Made by a program: the position numbers and the translations under genes. A stretch of DNA of 64,000 nucleotides from Gaiellasilicea sp963705515 (GTDB lineage: Bacteria > Actinomycetota > Thermoleophilia > Gaiellales > Gaiellaceae), in assembly GCA_963705515.1 (NCBI GenBank), contig CAVPJV010000008.1, positions 868,001-932,000 of the forward strand, read 5' to 3'. Positions 24,110 to 34,893 of the stretch are shown here, piece by piece. Each line of letters begins with the position of its first letter. Position 1 is the stretch's first letter. Below the pieces are notes generated by a model. It was given only the letters and a program-made list of their open reading frames with translations. It was not told the DNA's origin and searched no databases.

Positions 24110-25033
24110 TCAATGGTCATCGGAAGACGTCCTTTTGAGCGTCGTACTCTTGCGCGCATGTGGATGCGCTTGGAAGTACAGCTCCCGACGCCTTCGATCG
24201 GATACGTGCGTGTAGAGCTCGGTCGTGGAGAGATCGGCGTGGCCCAGCATCTCCTGGACGCTGCGTAGGTCGGCGCCGCCCTCGAGTAGGTGGGTCGCGA
24301 ACGAGTGGCGGAGGAGGTGCGGGTGGACGCGCTGTGGCTCGAGGCCCGCCTTCTCGGCGAGGCGGCGCAGGATCAAGAAGGCACCTGCGCGGGTGAGCGG
24401 CCCGCCGCGCGCGTTCAGGAAGAGCTCCGGGCGGTTGCGCCGGTCGAGGTGTGGGCGACCCATCGCGATGTAGCGGCGCAGGGCGTCGACGGCCGGCCGG
24501 CCGAGCGGGACCAGCCGTTCCTTCGAGCCCTTGCCGAGCGCGCGGACGAGCCGGTCCTCGAGGTCGACCGAGCGGCGCTGCAACCCCGTCACCTCGCTGA
24601 CCCGCAGGCCGGAGCCGTACATCAGCTCGACGAGAGCGCGGTCGCGCATCGCCCGCGGCGTCGTCCCGTTCGCCGCGTCGATCAACCGCTCCGCCTCGCC
24701 GGGCGAAAGCGTCTTCGGCAGCGTGCGTGCGCGTTTGGGCAGCTGCAACGCGGCGGCTGGATTGTCCTCCCGGGCGCCGAGCAGCATCTGGTGGCGGAAG
24801 AAGGATCGAAGCGCAGCGATCCTGCGCGCGACCGTCGAGGGGGCGATGCCTGCGGCGCGCATCTCGGCGAGCCATCGCTCGAGCTCTTCGGTCGTCGTCC
24901 CTCCGACGACCCCCTGCCGCCACTCGGAGAGCTGGAGCAGGTCGCGGCGGTAAGCCTCGACCGTGCGCGGCGCCCGGCGCGTGGCGAGCAGCGCGAGGAA
25001 TCCGTCGAGCTCGGGGTCGGGTCGCGTCGTCAC
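24110..25033 (-). CDS. xerD: Tyrosine recombinase XerD-like
   Basis: 307 residues. N-terminal SAM-like core-binding domain (AYRRDLLQLSEW) and a C-terminal catalytic domain with the full R-K-H-R-H-Y set: GSGLRVSEVTGL, GKGSKERLVPLG, HPHLLRHSFATHLLEGGAD, MLGHADLSTTELYTHV. Length and layout match XerD, which with XerC resolves chromosome dimers at dif. Encoded right after the paralogue 25070-25903, with 36 bases between. No dif-like site was found nearby. Confidence 0.85.
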   Translation of the reverse strand: MTTRPDPELDGFLALLATRRAPRTVEAYRRDLLQLSEWRQGVVGGTTTEELERWLAEMRAAGIAPSTVARRIAALRSFFRHQMLLGAREDNPAAALQLPKRARTLPKTLSPGEAERLIDAANGTTPRAMRDRALVELMYGSGLRVSEVTGLQRRSVDLEDRLVRALGKGSKERLVPLGRPAVDALRRYIAMGRPHLDRRNRPELFLNARGGPLTRAGAFLILRRLAEKAGLEPQRVHPHLLRHSFATHLLEGGADLRSVQEMLGHADLSTTELYTHVSDRRRRELYFQAHPHARKSTTLKRTSSDDH

Positions 25034-25069
25034 GGCCGCTCCCGATTCCGCGCCGCAGCGCGGACCCCT

Positions 25070-25903
25070 CTATGAGCGTGGGTGGGAGGAGTCGTAGACC
25101 TTGCGTAGACGGCGTGCGTCGACGTGGCTGTAGACCTGGGTCGTCGAGAGCGACGAGTGGCCGAGTAGCTCCTGGATCGTGCGCAGGTCGGCGCCGCCCT
25201 CGAGCAGGTGCGTCGCGAATGAGTGCCGCAGCCGGTGCGGGTGGGGCAGCAGGCGGCGCAGCGTACTCGTGTCGAGCCGCTTGCCGCGGGTGGAGAGGAA
25301 GAGGGCGTCGTTCGCGCCGCGCGCCAACTCCGGCCGCGCCTCGCGAAGGTAGCGCGCGACCACGTGTGCGGCCTCCTCGCCCAGGGGCACGATCCGCTCC
25401 TTGCCGCCCTTGCCGCGGACGCGCACGAGCTCCTGCTCGAAGTCGACGTCGCCGAGGTCGAGCCCGACGGCCTCCGCGCTGCGCAGCCCGGCGGAGTAGA
25501 CGAGCTCGACGAGCGCGCGGTTGCGCAGCCCGAGCGCTCCGTCGCCGTCGACCGAGTCGATCAGCTCCTCGACCTCGTCGCGCTTCGGCGCCTCCGGGAG
25601 CCGCTGCGGGCGCTTCGGCGTCAGCGACGCGTCGGGCACGCGGGTCGGGCCGAGCGTGAAGCGGAGGAAGGAGCGGACGGCTGCGAGCTTGCGCGCGATC
25701 GTGGCCGGGGCGAGCCCGTTGCGCGCCCGCCCGAGCTCCGACGCGTAGTCGACGAGAACGCGCACGTCGACGTCGTCGACCGCAAGCCCGCGCGGCTCGA
25801 GCCAGTCCGCGAAGCCGCGCAGGTCGGACGCATACGCGCGCCGGGTCGACTCGGCGAGTGCCGGTGACGCGAGGAAGCGGTCGATCGCCGTCGAAGTCGT
25901 CAT
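25070..25903 (-). CDS. xerC: Tyrosine recombinase XerC-like
   Basis: 277 residues from ATG 25903 (an in-frame ATG at 25942 would add 13 residues, MAGTPDERGNSPE). All catalytic residues are present: YSAGLRSAEAVGLD, GKGGKERIVPLG, HRLRHSFATHLLEGGADL, LLGHSSLSTTQVYSHV. The stretch between the Lys strand and the His-Arg box is short (RGKRLDTSTLRRLLPHPHRL), lacking a helix found in most Xer proteins. It is the upstream member of the tandem pair with the XerD-like gene. Confidence 0.82.
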   Translation of the reverse strand: MTTSTAIDRFLASPALAESTRRAYASDLRGFADWLEPRGLAVDDVDVRVLVDYASELGRARNGLAPATIARKLAAVRSFLRFTLGPTRVPDASLTPKRPQRLPEAPKRDEVEELIDSVDGDGALGLRNRALVELVYSAGLRSAEAVGLDLGDVDFEQELVRVRGKGGKERIVPLGEEAAHVVARYLREARPELARGANDALFLSTRGKRLDTSTLRRLLPHPHRLRHSFATHLLEGGADLRTIQELLGHSSLSTTQVYSHVDARRLRKVYDSSHPRS

Positions 25904-25968
25904 CTCTGGCGAATTCCCCCGCTCGTCGGGCGTTCCTGCCATACTGCCCCGCCTCGGGCCTGAAGGTA

Positions 25969-27474
25969 ATGGGAAAACTGCGGCACATATCCACGTGGCT
26001 GCTGATCGCGTCGGCAGCAGCAGCCGCTCTGGCAGCTGCGCCGGGCGCCCAGGCAGCGCGCTTCGGCTTCGCCGACGATGCCGGCAAGTACGCGGACGAC
26101 GGCGGCGCGGCCTACTTCAGCGATCTGAAGGCGGCCGGCGGCACCGAGAACAGGATCACCGTGCTCTGGGATCCGAAGCGGCCCAACACGATCCTCGAGG
26201 ACTCGTTCCTCGACCGGGTCGTGCCGGTGGCGACGGAGAAGGGGATCCGCGTCGTCTTCCACGTCTTCCCGATCAGCCCGACGTCGCTCGCCTCGTCGCC
26301 GGGCGCTGCCGATGACTTCGCCGCCTTCCTGGCCAAGCTCGCGACGACTTATCCGGATGTGCGCGACTTCGTCGTCGGCAACGAGCCCAACCAGCCGCGT
26401 TTCCAGCGGCCTCAGTTCTCCCGCGCCGGACGCGGCCTCGCAGCCGGGGTGTATGCGGGGCTGCTCGCCAAGTCGTACGACGCGCTGAAGGAGGTCGACC
26501 CGCGGATCCGCGTGATCGGCCTCGGCCTGTCGGGCCGCGGCAACGACCTGCCGCTGGCGACGTCGAACGCCTCCACCTCGCCGGTGCGCTTCCTCCGCGA
26601 CCTCGGCGCCGCCTATCGCGCCAGCGGGAGGACGCTGCCGCTGATGGACGAGCTCGGTCTGCACCTCTACCCGCGGTCCGACCGCGATCCGGTGCGCGCA
26701 GGCGATCGCTGGCCGCGCGCGGGGATCGTCAACCTCGCCAGGATCAAGCAGGCGTTCTGGGACGCGTTCGCCGGCACCGCGCAGCCCACCGTCGAGCAGG
26801 GCCTGAAGCTCCGCATCGACGAGATCGGCTGGCAAGCCGTCGTGCCGGCGGGGAGCCGGGACGCGTACCACGGCCGCGAGACCGCAGCGGCCACGAGCGA
26901 GCGTGCGCAGGCCGAAAACTACGCGCAGCTGATCGGAATCGCCGCCTGCGACCGCAGCATCTCCGCCGTCTACCTGCTGCACCTCCGCGATGACGCCGAT
27001 CTCGAGCGCTACCAGTCGGGCGTGCGGCGTGCCGACGGGTCGGCACGGCCTTCCTACGCCGCGGTTCGCACGGCAGCCGCGCGCGCGAAGCGCGGCTGCG
27101 CCGCCAAGCAGGTCAGCTGGCACCACGCAACGCGGGTCGTCGGGGGGCGTGCGCAGTTCGGGGTCGGCGCGGGCCTCGCCTCGCGGCTCCGCACGAGCTG
27201 GGGCTTCAATGTCACCGCCGCTGAGGAGGTCTCCTACGTCGCCGCGATCTTCCCCGCGACCGCATCCGCGCAGGTCCGCAGCCTCGCCTCGCCGCGCGCA
27301 CCCGGCGCCGTGACGATGACGGCGGGGCGTGTCCGGGCCGGCTGGAGCCCGCGCCTGCGCTTCACGTCGCGCTACCTGCGACCGGGCCGCTACGTCTACG
27401 CGGTCCGGCTCCGAGCGAGCATGAACCCGCGCCGCAGCACCGTGCTCGTCAGCCGCGCGTTCGTCGTCCGCTAG
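25969..27474 (+). CDS. Secreted clan GH-A glycoside hydrolase-like protein
   Basis: 501 residues with a signal peptide (HISTWLLIASAAAAALAAAPGAQA). Residues ~30-370 form a TIM-barrel-like domain. Strand-end motifs VVGNEPNQPRF and LRIDEIGWQAV offer the two glutamates (acid/base in NEP, nucleophile in DEIGW) expected for clan GH-A; LMDELGLHLYPRSDRD lies between. The C-terminal ~110 residues are a beta-rich domain. Substrate unknown. ATG at 25969 has AAGG close by. A structural or regulatory relative lacking activity is possible. Confidence 0.68.
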   Translation: MGKLRHISTWLLIASAAAAALAAAPGAQAARFGFADDAGKYADDGGAAYFSDLKAAGGTENRITVLWDPKRPNTILEDSFLDRVVPVATEKGIRVVFHVFPISPTSLASSPGAADDFAAFLAKLATTYPDVRDFVVGNEPNQPRFQRPQFSRAGRGLAAGVYAGLLAKSYDALKEVDPRIRVIGLGLSGRGNDLPLATSNASTSPVRFLRDLGAAYRASGRTLPLMDELGLHLYPRSDRDPVRAGDRWPRAGIVNLARIKQAFWDAFAGTAQPTVEQGLKLRIDEIGWQAVVPAGSRDAYHGRETAAATSERAQAENYAQLIGIAACDRSISAVYLLHLRDDADLERYQSGVRRADGSARPSYAAVRTAAARAKRGCAAKQVSWHHATRVVGGRAQFGVGAGLASRLRTSWGFNVTAAEEVSYVAAIFPATASAQVRSLASPRAPGAVTMTAGRVRAGWSPRLRFTSRYLRPGRYVYAVRLRASMNPRRSTVLVSRAFVVR

Positions 27475-27480
27475 CCGCGG

Positions 27481-28131
27481 ATGCCCTTCGCCCTTCCGAC
27501 CGGTGCCGATGCCCGCTGGACCGGCACGCCGGGCCGCCGCGCGGTCGTGTGCGTGAACGGCGGCACGGCCGCCGAGGTGCCCGGCACGTGGAGCGCGTCG
27601 GTCGAGTGGCTCGTGCGCCGCCTCTCGAGCCGCCTCCCCGGCCTCGGCTTCCTCGAGGTGCGCTACCGGATCAAGTCGTGGCGGCGGCTCGAGCTCTGCG
27701 TCGAGGACGCGGCGGCGGCGATCGGCAGCGCCAGGGAGGGCGGTGCGGAGGAGCTCGCGTTGCTCGGGTTCTCGATGGGCGCCGCCGTCGCCGTTCGAAA
27801 CGCCGCCGCCGACGGCGTCGAGCTGGTCGCCGGTGTCAACCCGTGGCTGCCGCCCCAGCTCGAGCTCGGGACACTGCAGGGACGGCGCCTGGCGATCGCG
27901 CATGGCGCCTTCGATGCGCCGCTGCCGCTGATCCCGGGCGTGAAGCCGTCGATGTCACGGGCGGCCGCCGAGCGGGCGCGGGCGCTCGGGATCGAGGTCG
28001 AGCGGCAGGTCGTCCCGTTCGGCTTCCATGCCGTGGCGCTGCGCCGCCGCGACGGCGGCATGCTGGCGCTGCCGGGCGCGGAGCGCTACGCCGACGTCGT
28101 CGGCGACCAGCTGGAGCGCTTCTGCGCGTAG
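27481..28131 (+). CDS. Small alpha/beta-hydrolase-like protein
   Basis: 216 residues. AVVCVNGGTAAEVPGTW, a central LALLGFSMGAAVAVRNAA that looks like a nucleophile elbow (GFSMG), and a final VVPFGFHAVALRR that could supply His. An acidic member of the triad is not evident. The shape is of a dienelactone hydrolase/esterase-like fold; no substrate can be named. It starts 6 bases after the preceding gene and precedes plsC. Confidence 0.55.
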   Translation: MPFALPTGADARWTGTPGRRAVVCVNGGTAAEVPGTWSASVEWLVRRLSSRLPGLGFLEVRYRIKSWRRLELCVEDAAAAIGSAREGGAEELALLGFSMGAAVAVRNAAADGVELVAGVNPWLPPQLELGTLQGRRLAIAHGAFDAPLPLIPGVKPSMSRAAAERARALGIEVERQVVPFGFHAVALRRRDGGMLALPGAERYADVVGDQLERFCA

Positions 28132-28697
28132 GGCTGTACCTCGGGCTTCGCCGCGCTACCCACGTCGCGGCGCGGCTGCTCTACCGGGTCGAGATCGTCG
28201 GCTCGGTCCCGCCCGGGCCGGTGATCGTGGCAGCGAACCACGAGTCGCTCCTCGACCCGCCGCTGCTCTCCCTCGCTGCGCGCTACCCGCTGCACTTCCT
28301 CGCCAAGGTCGAGCTCTGGCGCTACCGGCCGGGGGCCTGGCTGATGGACGCGCTCGGCGGGATCCCGATCCGCCGCGACCGCCGGGACCTGCTCTCGGTC
28401 GGCCGCGCGAAGGAGCTCCTCCGCGCCGGGGAGAGCGTCGCCATCTTCCCGCAGGGGACGGTGCAGGGAGGTCCCTGGACACGAGGTGCGGCCAGGCTCG
28501 CACTCGACACCGGTGCTCCGCTCGTTCCCGTGCGGATCGTGGGTACGAAGCAGGCGCTCTCGAAGGGCAGGATCGGCTTCCCGAAGATCCGGCTGATCGT
28601 GGGCGAGCCGATCCCGGTCGAGCAGTCGAAGCCGACGCTTGTGGCGGCGAGGGCGCTGACGGCCGAGCTCGAGAAGCGGGTCGGCGCAGCCCGCTAG
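28122..28697 (+). CDS. plsC: 1-acyl-sn-glycerol-3-phosphate acyltransferase (PlsC family)
   Basis: About 190 residues. The four acyltransferase blocks are clear: NHESLLDPPLL (HX4D), GGIPIRRDRRDLL, IFPQGTVQGGP and VPVRIVGT. It acylates lysophosphatidate to phosphatidate in phospholipid synthesis at the membrane. The 5' end is a problem: no ATG, GTG or TTG lies in frame between the upstream stop and the HX4D motif except ones that cut the fold. I give CTG 28122 (LRVGLYLGLRRATHVAARLL) as a provisional start; CTG 28134 or a local base error are alternatives. Confidence 0.8.
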   Translation: MRVGLYLGLRRATHVAARLLYRVEIVGSVPPGPVIVAANHESLLDPPLLSLAARYPLHFLAKVELWRYRPGAWLMDALGGIPIRRDRRDLLSVGRAKELLRAGESVAIFPQGTVQGGPWTRGAARLALDTGAPLVPVRIVGTKQALSKGRIGFPKIRLIVGEPIPVEQSKPTLVAARALTAELEKRVGAAR

Positions 28698-28705
28698 CCG
28701 GTCCG

Positions 28706-28711
28706 TACGCT
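28706..28711 (+). promoter_or_regulatory. -10 box TACGCT of the ABC exporter
   Basis: TACGCT ends 7 bases before ATG 28719; leaderless start predicted. Confidence 0.45.
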
Positions 28712-28718
28712 GTCACGG

Positions 28719-30518
28719 ATGCCACGAGGACGAGCGCGCGCATTCGACTACGAGGAACCGCCGGAGCGCCCCGCCGATCCGGCTGTCCGCCGTGCCTACC
28801 TGCACCGGATCGTCGCCCTCTTCCGCCCCTACAGGCGCCGCCTCGGCGGCGTCCTCGGGCTGATCCTCTTCTCCTCCGCGCTCGGCGTCATCCCCGCGCT
28901 GCTGCTGCGACAGGTGATCGACGAGGCACTGCCCGAGCAGAACCTGTGGTTGCTCAACTGGCTCGTGTTCGGGATGGTCGCGATCGCCGTCGTCACCGGC
29001 GCCCTCGGCGTCGTCCAGACGCTGCTCTCGAACCAGGTGGGTCAGCGGGTCATGCACGACCTGCGGACGTCGGTGTACGAGCACCTGCAGCGCCTCTCGC
29101 TCGCCTTCTTCACCCGGACGCGCACCGGCGAGGTGCAGTCGCGGCTTGCGAACGACATCGGCGGCGTCCAGGAGGTCGTCACCTCGACGGCGACCTCGAT
29201 CGTCTCGAACGTGACGACGGTGCTGGCCACCGTGGTCGCGATGTTCATCCTCGACTGGCGGCTGACGCTCTTCGCACTCGCGCTGCTACCGATCTTCGTC
29301 TGGCTGACGAAGCGCGTCGGCGACCAGCGCCGCAAGGTCGCGAAGGTCCGGCAGGAGTCGATGGCCGACATCTCCAGCCTGGTGCAGGAGTCGCTCTCGG
29401 TCTCCGGGATCCTGCTCGGCAAGACGATGGGGCGCAGCGGCGAGCTGGCCGGCCGCTTCCGGAACGAGTCGGAGCGTCTGGCGGAGCTCGAAGTTCGCAG
29501 CCGGATGACCGGCCGCTGGATGATGGCGTCGATCCAGACGTCATTCGCCGTCATGCCGGCGCTCGTCTACCTCTTCGCCGGCCACTTCGCCGGAGCGATC
29601 TCGATCGGCACCGTCGTCGCCTTCACGACTCTGCAGTCGCGCCTCTTCTTCCCGGTCGGCTCGCTGCTCGGCGTCGGGCTCGAGGTGCAGACCTCGCTGG
29701 CGCTCTTCGACCGCGTCTTCGAGTACCTCGACCATCCGATCGACATCGAGGAGGGGACGCGGACACTGGAGCGCCCGCGCGGCGACGTCGCCTTCGAGCA
29801 CGTCTGGTTCCGCTACGAGAGCGGCCCCTGGACGCTGGAGGATGTCTCCTTCGACGTGCCGCGGGGATCGAAGACGGCGCTCGTCGGCGAGACGGGCTCG
29901 GGCAAGACGACGGCGGGCTACCTCGTCGCGCGCCTCTACGACGCCACGCAGGGGAGGGTCACGATCGACGGGATCGACGTGCGGGAGCTGACGTTCGAGT
30001 CGCTCGCGAACGCGGTCGGCGTCGTCAGCCAGGAGACGTATCTCTTCCACGCGACCGTGCGCGACAACCTCCGCTTCGCCCGCTCCGACGCGACCGACGA
30101 GGAGGTCGAGGAGGCCGCCCGCGCCGCGCAGATCCACGACCTGATCGCGGGCCTTCCGGAGGGCTACGACACCGTCGTCGGCGAGCGCGGCTACCGCTTC
30201 TCCGGCGGCGAGCGCCAGCGGATCGCGATCGCGCGCACGATCCTCCGCAACCCGCCGATCCTCGTTCTCGACGAGGCGACGTCCGCCCTCGACACGCAGA
30301 CGGAGCGCGCCGTCCAGGAGGCGCTCGAACGGCTGGCCGAGGGAAGGACGACGATCGCGATCGCACACCGGCTCTCGACCGTCCGCGACGCCGACCAGAT
30401 CGTCGTGCTCGACCGCGGCGTCGTCGCCGAGATCGGCACGCACGAGGAGCTGCTCTCGGCCGGCGGCCGCTACGCGGCGCTCGTCTCCCGCGATACGGAG
30501 GAGATCCTCAGCGGCTGA
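28719..30518 (+). CDS. ABC exporter, fused membrane and ATPase domains (MsbA/LmrA type)
   Basis: 599 residues: basic N-terminus, six membrane helices (residues ~40-330), then a nucleotide-binding domain with Walker A GETGSGKTT (~390), Q-loop VVSQETYLFHATVRDNLRF, signature RFSGGERQRIA (~494), Walker B ILVLDEATSALD and IAHRLST. A homodimer would pump lipid or drug out of the cell. It directly follows plsC, which may point to a lipid, but substrate prediction is unsafe. Tail overlaps the P1 peptidase gene by 11 bases. Confidence 0.88.
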   Translation: MPRGRARAFDYEEPPERPADPAVRRAYLHRIVALFRPYRRRLGGVLGLILFSSALGVIPALLLRQVIDEALPEQNLWLLNWLVFGMVAIAVVTGALGVVQTLLSNQVGQRVMHDLRTSVYEHLQRLSLAFFTRTRTGEVQSRLANDIGGVQEVVTSTATSIVSNVTTVLATVVAMFILDWRLTLFALALLPIFVWLTKRVGDQRRKVAKVRQESMADISSLVQESLSVSGILLGKTMGRSGELAGRFRNESERLAELEVRSRMTGRWMMASIQTSFAVMPALVYLFAGHFAGAISIGTVVAFTTLQSRLFFPVGSLLGVGLEVQTSLALFDRVFEYLDHPIDIEEGTRTLERPRGDVAFEHVWFRYESGPWTLEDVSFDVPRGSKTALVGETGSGKTTAGYLVARLYDATQGRVTIDGIDVRELTFESLANAVGVVSQETYLFHATVRDNLRFARSDATDEEVEEAARAAQIHDLIAGLPEGYDTVVGERGYRFSGGERQRIAIARTILRNPPILVLDEATSALDTQTERAVQEALERLAEGRTTIAIAHRLSTVRDADQIVVLDRGVVAEIGTHEELLSAGGRYAALVSRDTEEILSG

Positions 30519-31530
30519 GCGCGTCGACCAGCAGCTCGTGCGGAAGGCCATGGACCGTGTTGCCGTTGCGGCCGGTCATCGTCTGCGAGGCGAGCATCGC
30601 GTTCAGGATCGACTCCTCGACCGCGTCGATCACGGCTTCGTAGAGCGCATCGATGCGAGCGTCGTTCAGCATTCGCAGCGGCAGCTCCGGCGCTTCGGCG
30701 ACGAGCGCAGGGTTGCCGGTCGCGAAGCAGAGCGCGAAGTCGCCGCTCGAGCGCTCGCCCATCCCGCCGGTCCGGGCGATCCCGAAGCCGGCCCGGCGCG
30801 CGACGCGCTCGCACTGCCCCGGAAGCAGCGGCGCGTCGGTGGCGATCAAGACGATGATCGAGCCGGCGCCCTCGCCGGCGCCGCTCTCCGGCAGCGGCAC
30901 GACCTCGGCGCCGATCCGTTCGCCGACGGGAATCCCGTTCACGCGCAGGCGCGGCCGGCGGCCGTGGTTGGCCTGCACGAGCACGCCGACCGTCCAGCCG
31001 TCCTCGACCACGCGGGACGCGGTGCCGATCCCACCCTTGAAGCCATGGCAGACCATGCCGGTGCCGCCGCCGACCGAGCCCTCCTCGACAGGTCCGTCGT
31101 GCGCGCCCTCGAGCGCGGCGACGACGTGCTCCGGACGGACGTGGAAGCCGTTGATGTCGTTGAGGAACCCGTCCCAGGTCTCCCCGACGACGGGCAGGCT
31201 CCAGTCCCACTCGCCGGGCCGCGCCGCCGCGATCAGAGCATCGCGCACGACCCCGACCGAGTGCGTGTTCGTCAGCCCGATCGGCGTCGTCAGCGTGCCC
31301 GAGTCGCGGATCCACTCGAGCCCCGTCAGCTCACCGTTGCCGTTGATCGTGTGCGAGCCGGCGAAGAGCGGCTCCGGGGGCGGCACGATCACGGTGACGC
31401 CCGTGCGGACGGCTTCACCCTCGATCAGCGTCGTGTGACCGACTGCGAGCCCGGGCACGTCGGTGATCGCGTTGACCGGGCCGGAGGGCAGGCGGCCGAT
31501 CTCGATCCCGAGGTCGCGGGCGCGTGCCAT
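30508..31530 (-). CDS. P1-family (DmpA-like) aminopeptidase
   Basis: 340 residues. Family S58 hallmarks: ITDVPGLAVGHTTL near the start, GTLTTPIGLTNTHSVG, EEGSVGGGTGMVCHGFKGGIG, and GAGSIIVLIATDAPLLP, where Gly-Ser is the autocleavage point that frees the N-terminal nucleophile Ser (near residue 230). Such enzymes remove N-terminal residues, including D- and beta-amino acids. The start at ATG 31530 is chosen because a TATCGT box sits 6 bases ahead; an in-frame ATG lies 27 bases further upstream. Confidence 0.85.
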   Translation of the reverse strand: MARARDLGIEIGRLPSGPVNAITDVPGLAVGHTTLIEGEAVRTGVTVIVPPPEPLFAGSHTINGNGELTGLEWIRDSGTLTTPIGLTNTHSVGVVRDALIAAARPGEWDWSLPVVGETWDGFLNDINGFHVRPEHVVAALEGAHDGPVEEGSVGGGTGMVCHGFKGGIGTASRVVEDGWTVGVLVQANHGRRPRLRVNGIPVGERIGAEVVPLPESGAGEGAGSIIVLIATDAPLLPGQCERVARRAGFGIARTGGMGERSSGDFALCFATGNPALVAEAPELPLRMLNDARIDALYEAVIDAVEESILNAMLASQTMTGRNGNTVHGLPHELLVDALSR

Positions 31531-31536
31531 CGCCCG

Positions 31537-31542
31537 ACGATA
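31537..31542 (-). promoter_or_regulatory. -10 box TATCGT of the P1 peptidase
   Basis: Minus-strand TATCGT, 6 bases before ATG 31530. It lies only 15 bases from the pckA box on the other strand, so the two divergent promoters are almost interlocked. Confidence 0.5.
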
Positions 31543-31557
31543 GCTCTCCGTCGTCAC

Positions 31558-31563
31558 TAAGAT
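31558..31563 (+). promoter_or_regulatory. -10 box TAAGAT of pckA
   Basis: TAAGAT ends 9 bases before ATG 31573; leaderless start predicted. Confidence 0.5.
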
Positions 31564-31572
31564 GCGCCGCGC

Positions 31573-33158
<1,586 letters not shown>

Positions 33159-33159
<1 letters not shown>

Positions 33160-33183
33160 CCCGGCGCTGACGCATCAGCGGGC
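33159..33183 (+). terminator. Stem-loop behind pckA
   Basis: GCCCG-GC-GCTGA, loop CGCA, TCAGCGGGC. Imperfect 9-pair stem with a small bulge and no U-run, located between pckA and the sdhA promoter. Confidence 0.4.
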
Positions 33184-33193
33184 GCAATTCGGG

Positions 33194-33199
33194 TAGCGT
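33194..33199 (+). promoter_or_regulatory. -10 box TAGCGT of the sdh operon
   Basis: TAGCGT ends 8 bases before GTG 33208; leaderless start predicted. Confidence 0.5.
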
Positions 33200-33207
33200 C
33201 AGTCCAG

Positions 33208-34890
33208 GTGGACGCGAAGCACGATGTACTCGTGATCGGCGCCGGCTGCGCTGGCATGCGCGCCGCGATCGAGGCTCACGACGCGGGTGCGGACGTCGCG
33301 ATCGTCTCGAAGCTCCACCCGACCCGCAGCCACTCCGGCGCGGCCGAGGGCGGGATCAACGCGGCGCTCGGCAACTCCGGCGACGACAGCCCCGAGAGCC
33401 ACGCGTTCGACACCGTGAAGGGCTCGGACTACCTCGGCGACCAGGACTCGATCGAGGTCTTCACCCGCGAGGCGCCTGGCGACATCTACCAGCTCGAGCA
33501 TTGGGGCGCCGTCTTCTCGCGCGCCGACGACGGTAGGCTCGCCCAGCGCCCGTTCGGCGCCGCCGGCTCGCCGCGCACCGTCTTCGCGGCGGACATCACC
33601 GGCCACGTCCTGATCCAGGTGCTCTACGAGCAGCTCGTCAAGCGCGACATCACGGTCTACGAGGAGTTCTTCGCCTGGCAGCTCGTCGAGCACGAGGGCC
33701 GCTGCCAGGGCGTGATCGCCTGGGATCTCCTCCACGGCGGCCTGAAGGCGCTCGGCGGTAAGACCGTCCTGCTCGCCACCGGCGGCGTGGGTCGGCTCTA
33801 TCGCGCGACCACGAACGCCTACGCCTGCACCGGCGACGGCATGTCGATGGCGCTCCGCGCCGGGCTGCCGCTGAAGGACATCGAGTTCATGCAGTTCCAC
33901 CCGACGACGATGTTCCCGAGCGGGATCCTGATCACCGAGGGCTGCCGCGGCGAGGGCGGGGTCCTGCGCAACTCGGAGGGCGAGCGCTTCATGGTTCGCT
34001 ACGCACCGACCGCCAAGGACCTGGCCTCCCGCGACGTCGTCTCCCGCTCCGAGCAGACCGAGATCGATGAGGGCCGCGGCATCAACGGCTCGGTGCTGCT
34101 CGATCTGACCCACCTCGGCGCGGAGCGGATCCTCACCCGCCTGCCCGGATCGCGCGAGCTGGCGATGGTCTACGCCGGCGTCGACCCGATCCACGAGCCG
34201 ATCCCGGTCCGCCCGGGCGCCCACTACCACATGGGCGGCGTCGAGACGGACACGGACGGCCTGACGGAGATGACCGGGCTCTACGCGGCGGGCGAGGTCG
34301 CGTGCGTCTCGGTCCACGGCGCCAACCGCCTCGGCGGCAACTCGCTGATGGAGACGATCACGTTCGGCCGCCGCGCCGGTCGCGCCGCCGCCGAGTGGGC
34401 GCTTGCGAACACGACCGTCACCGTCCCGGAGTCTGCGACGCGCGACGCGGAGCGCGAGCTGACGTCGCTGCTCGGCCGGACGAAGGGCGAGCGGCCGTGG
34501 CAGATCCGCGACGAGCTCGGCCAGACGATGCTGAAGAACTTCGGCGTCTTCCGCCGCGAGGAGCAGATGGCGGAGCAGATCGAGGTCATCGACGGCCTCC
34601 GCGAGCGCTACCCGACGGTCGTCGTCGAGGACAAGGGCGAGGTCTTCAACTCCGACCTGACGCAGGCGATCGAGCTCGGCTACCTGCTCGACGTCGCCGC
34701 CTGCATGCTCCAGGCGGGGATCGCACGCAAGGAGAGCCGCGGCGCCCACTCCCGCCCGCACGACTACCCGACGCGCGACGACGAGAACTTCCTGAAGCAT
34801 TCGATCTCCCGCTGGAAGGACGGCGGGCCCGAGCTGACGTACAAGGAAGTCCGTATGACCAGGTGGACGCCCGAGGAGAGGAAGTACTAG
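33208..34890 (+). CDS. sdhA: Succinate dehydrogenase flavoprotein subunit
   Basis: 560 residues. FAD-binding HDVLVIGAGCAGMRAAIEA, the flavin-attachment region LHPTRSHSGAAEGGINAAL, FMQFHPTTMFPSGILITEG, RPGAHYHMGGVETDTDG and HGANRLGGNSLMET. Oxidises succinate to fumarate. GTG start, leaderless. Its stop is 3 bases before sdhB. The partners (long SdhB and a CCG-domain SdhE) place it in the non-classical complex II class. Confidence 0.95.
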   Translation: MDAKHDVLVIGAGCAGMRAAIEAHDAGADVAIVSKLHPTRSHSGAAEGGINAALGNSGDDSPESHAFDTVKGSDYLGDQDSIEVFTREAPGDIYQLEHWGAVFSRADDGRLAQRPFGAAGSPRTVFAADITGHVLIQVLYEQLVKRDITVYEEFFAWQLVEHEGRCQGVIAWDLLHGGLKALGGKTVLLATGGVGRLYRATTNAYACTGDGMSMALRAGLPLKDIEFMQFHPTTMFPSGILITEGCRGEGGVLRNSEGERFMVRYAPTAKDLASRDVVSRSEQTEIDEGRGINGSVLLDLTHLGAERILTRLPGSRELAMVYAGVDPIHEPIPVRPGAHYHMGGVETDTDGLTEMTGLYAAGEVACVSVHGANRLGGNSLMETITFGRRAGRAAAEWALANTTVTVPESATRDAERELTSLLGRTKGERPWQIRDELGQTMLKNFGVFRREEQMAEQIEVIDGLRERYPTVVVEDKGEVFNSDLTQAIELGYLLDVAACMLQAGIARKESRGAHSRPHDYPTRDDENFLKHSISRWKDGGPELTYKEVRMTRWTPEERKY

Positions 34891-34893
34891 CCC

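Noticed and set aside
28689..28711. CTAGCC-GGTC before the ABC exporter resembling a dyad half-site
   Set aside because: The CTAG comes from the plsC stop codon and no right half follows; the same holds for CTAGCC at 27470 and 11374.
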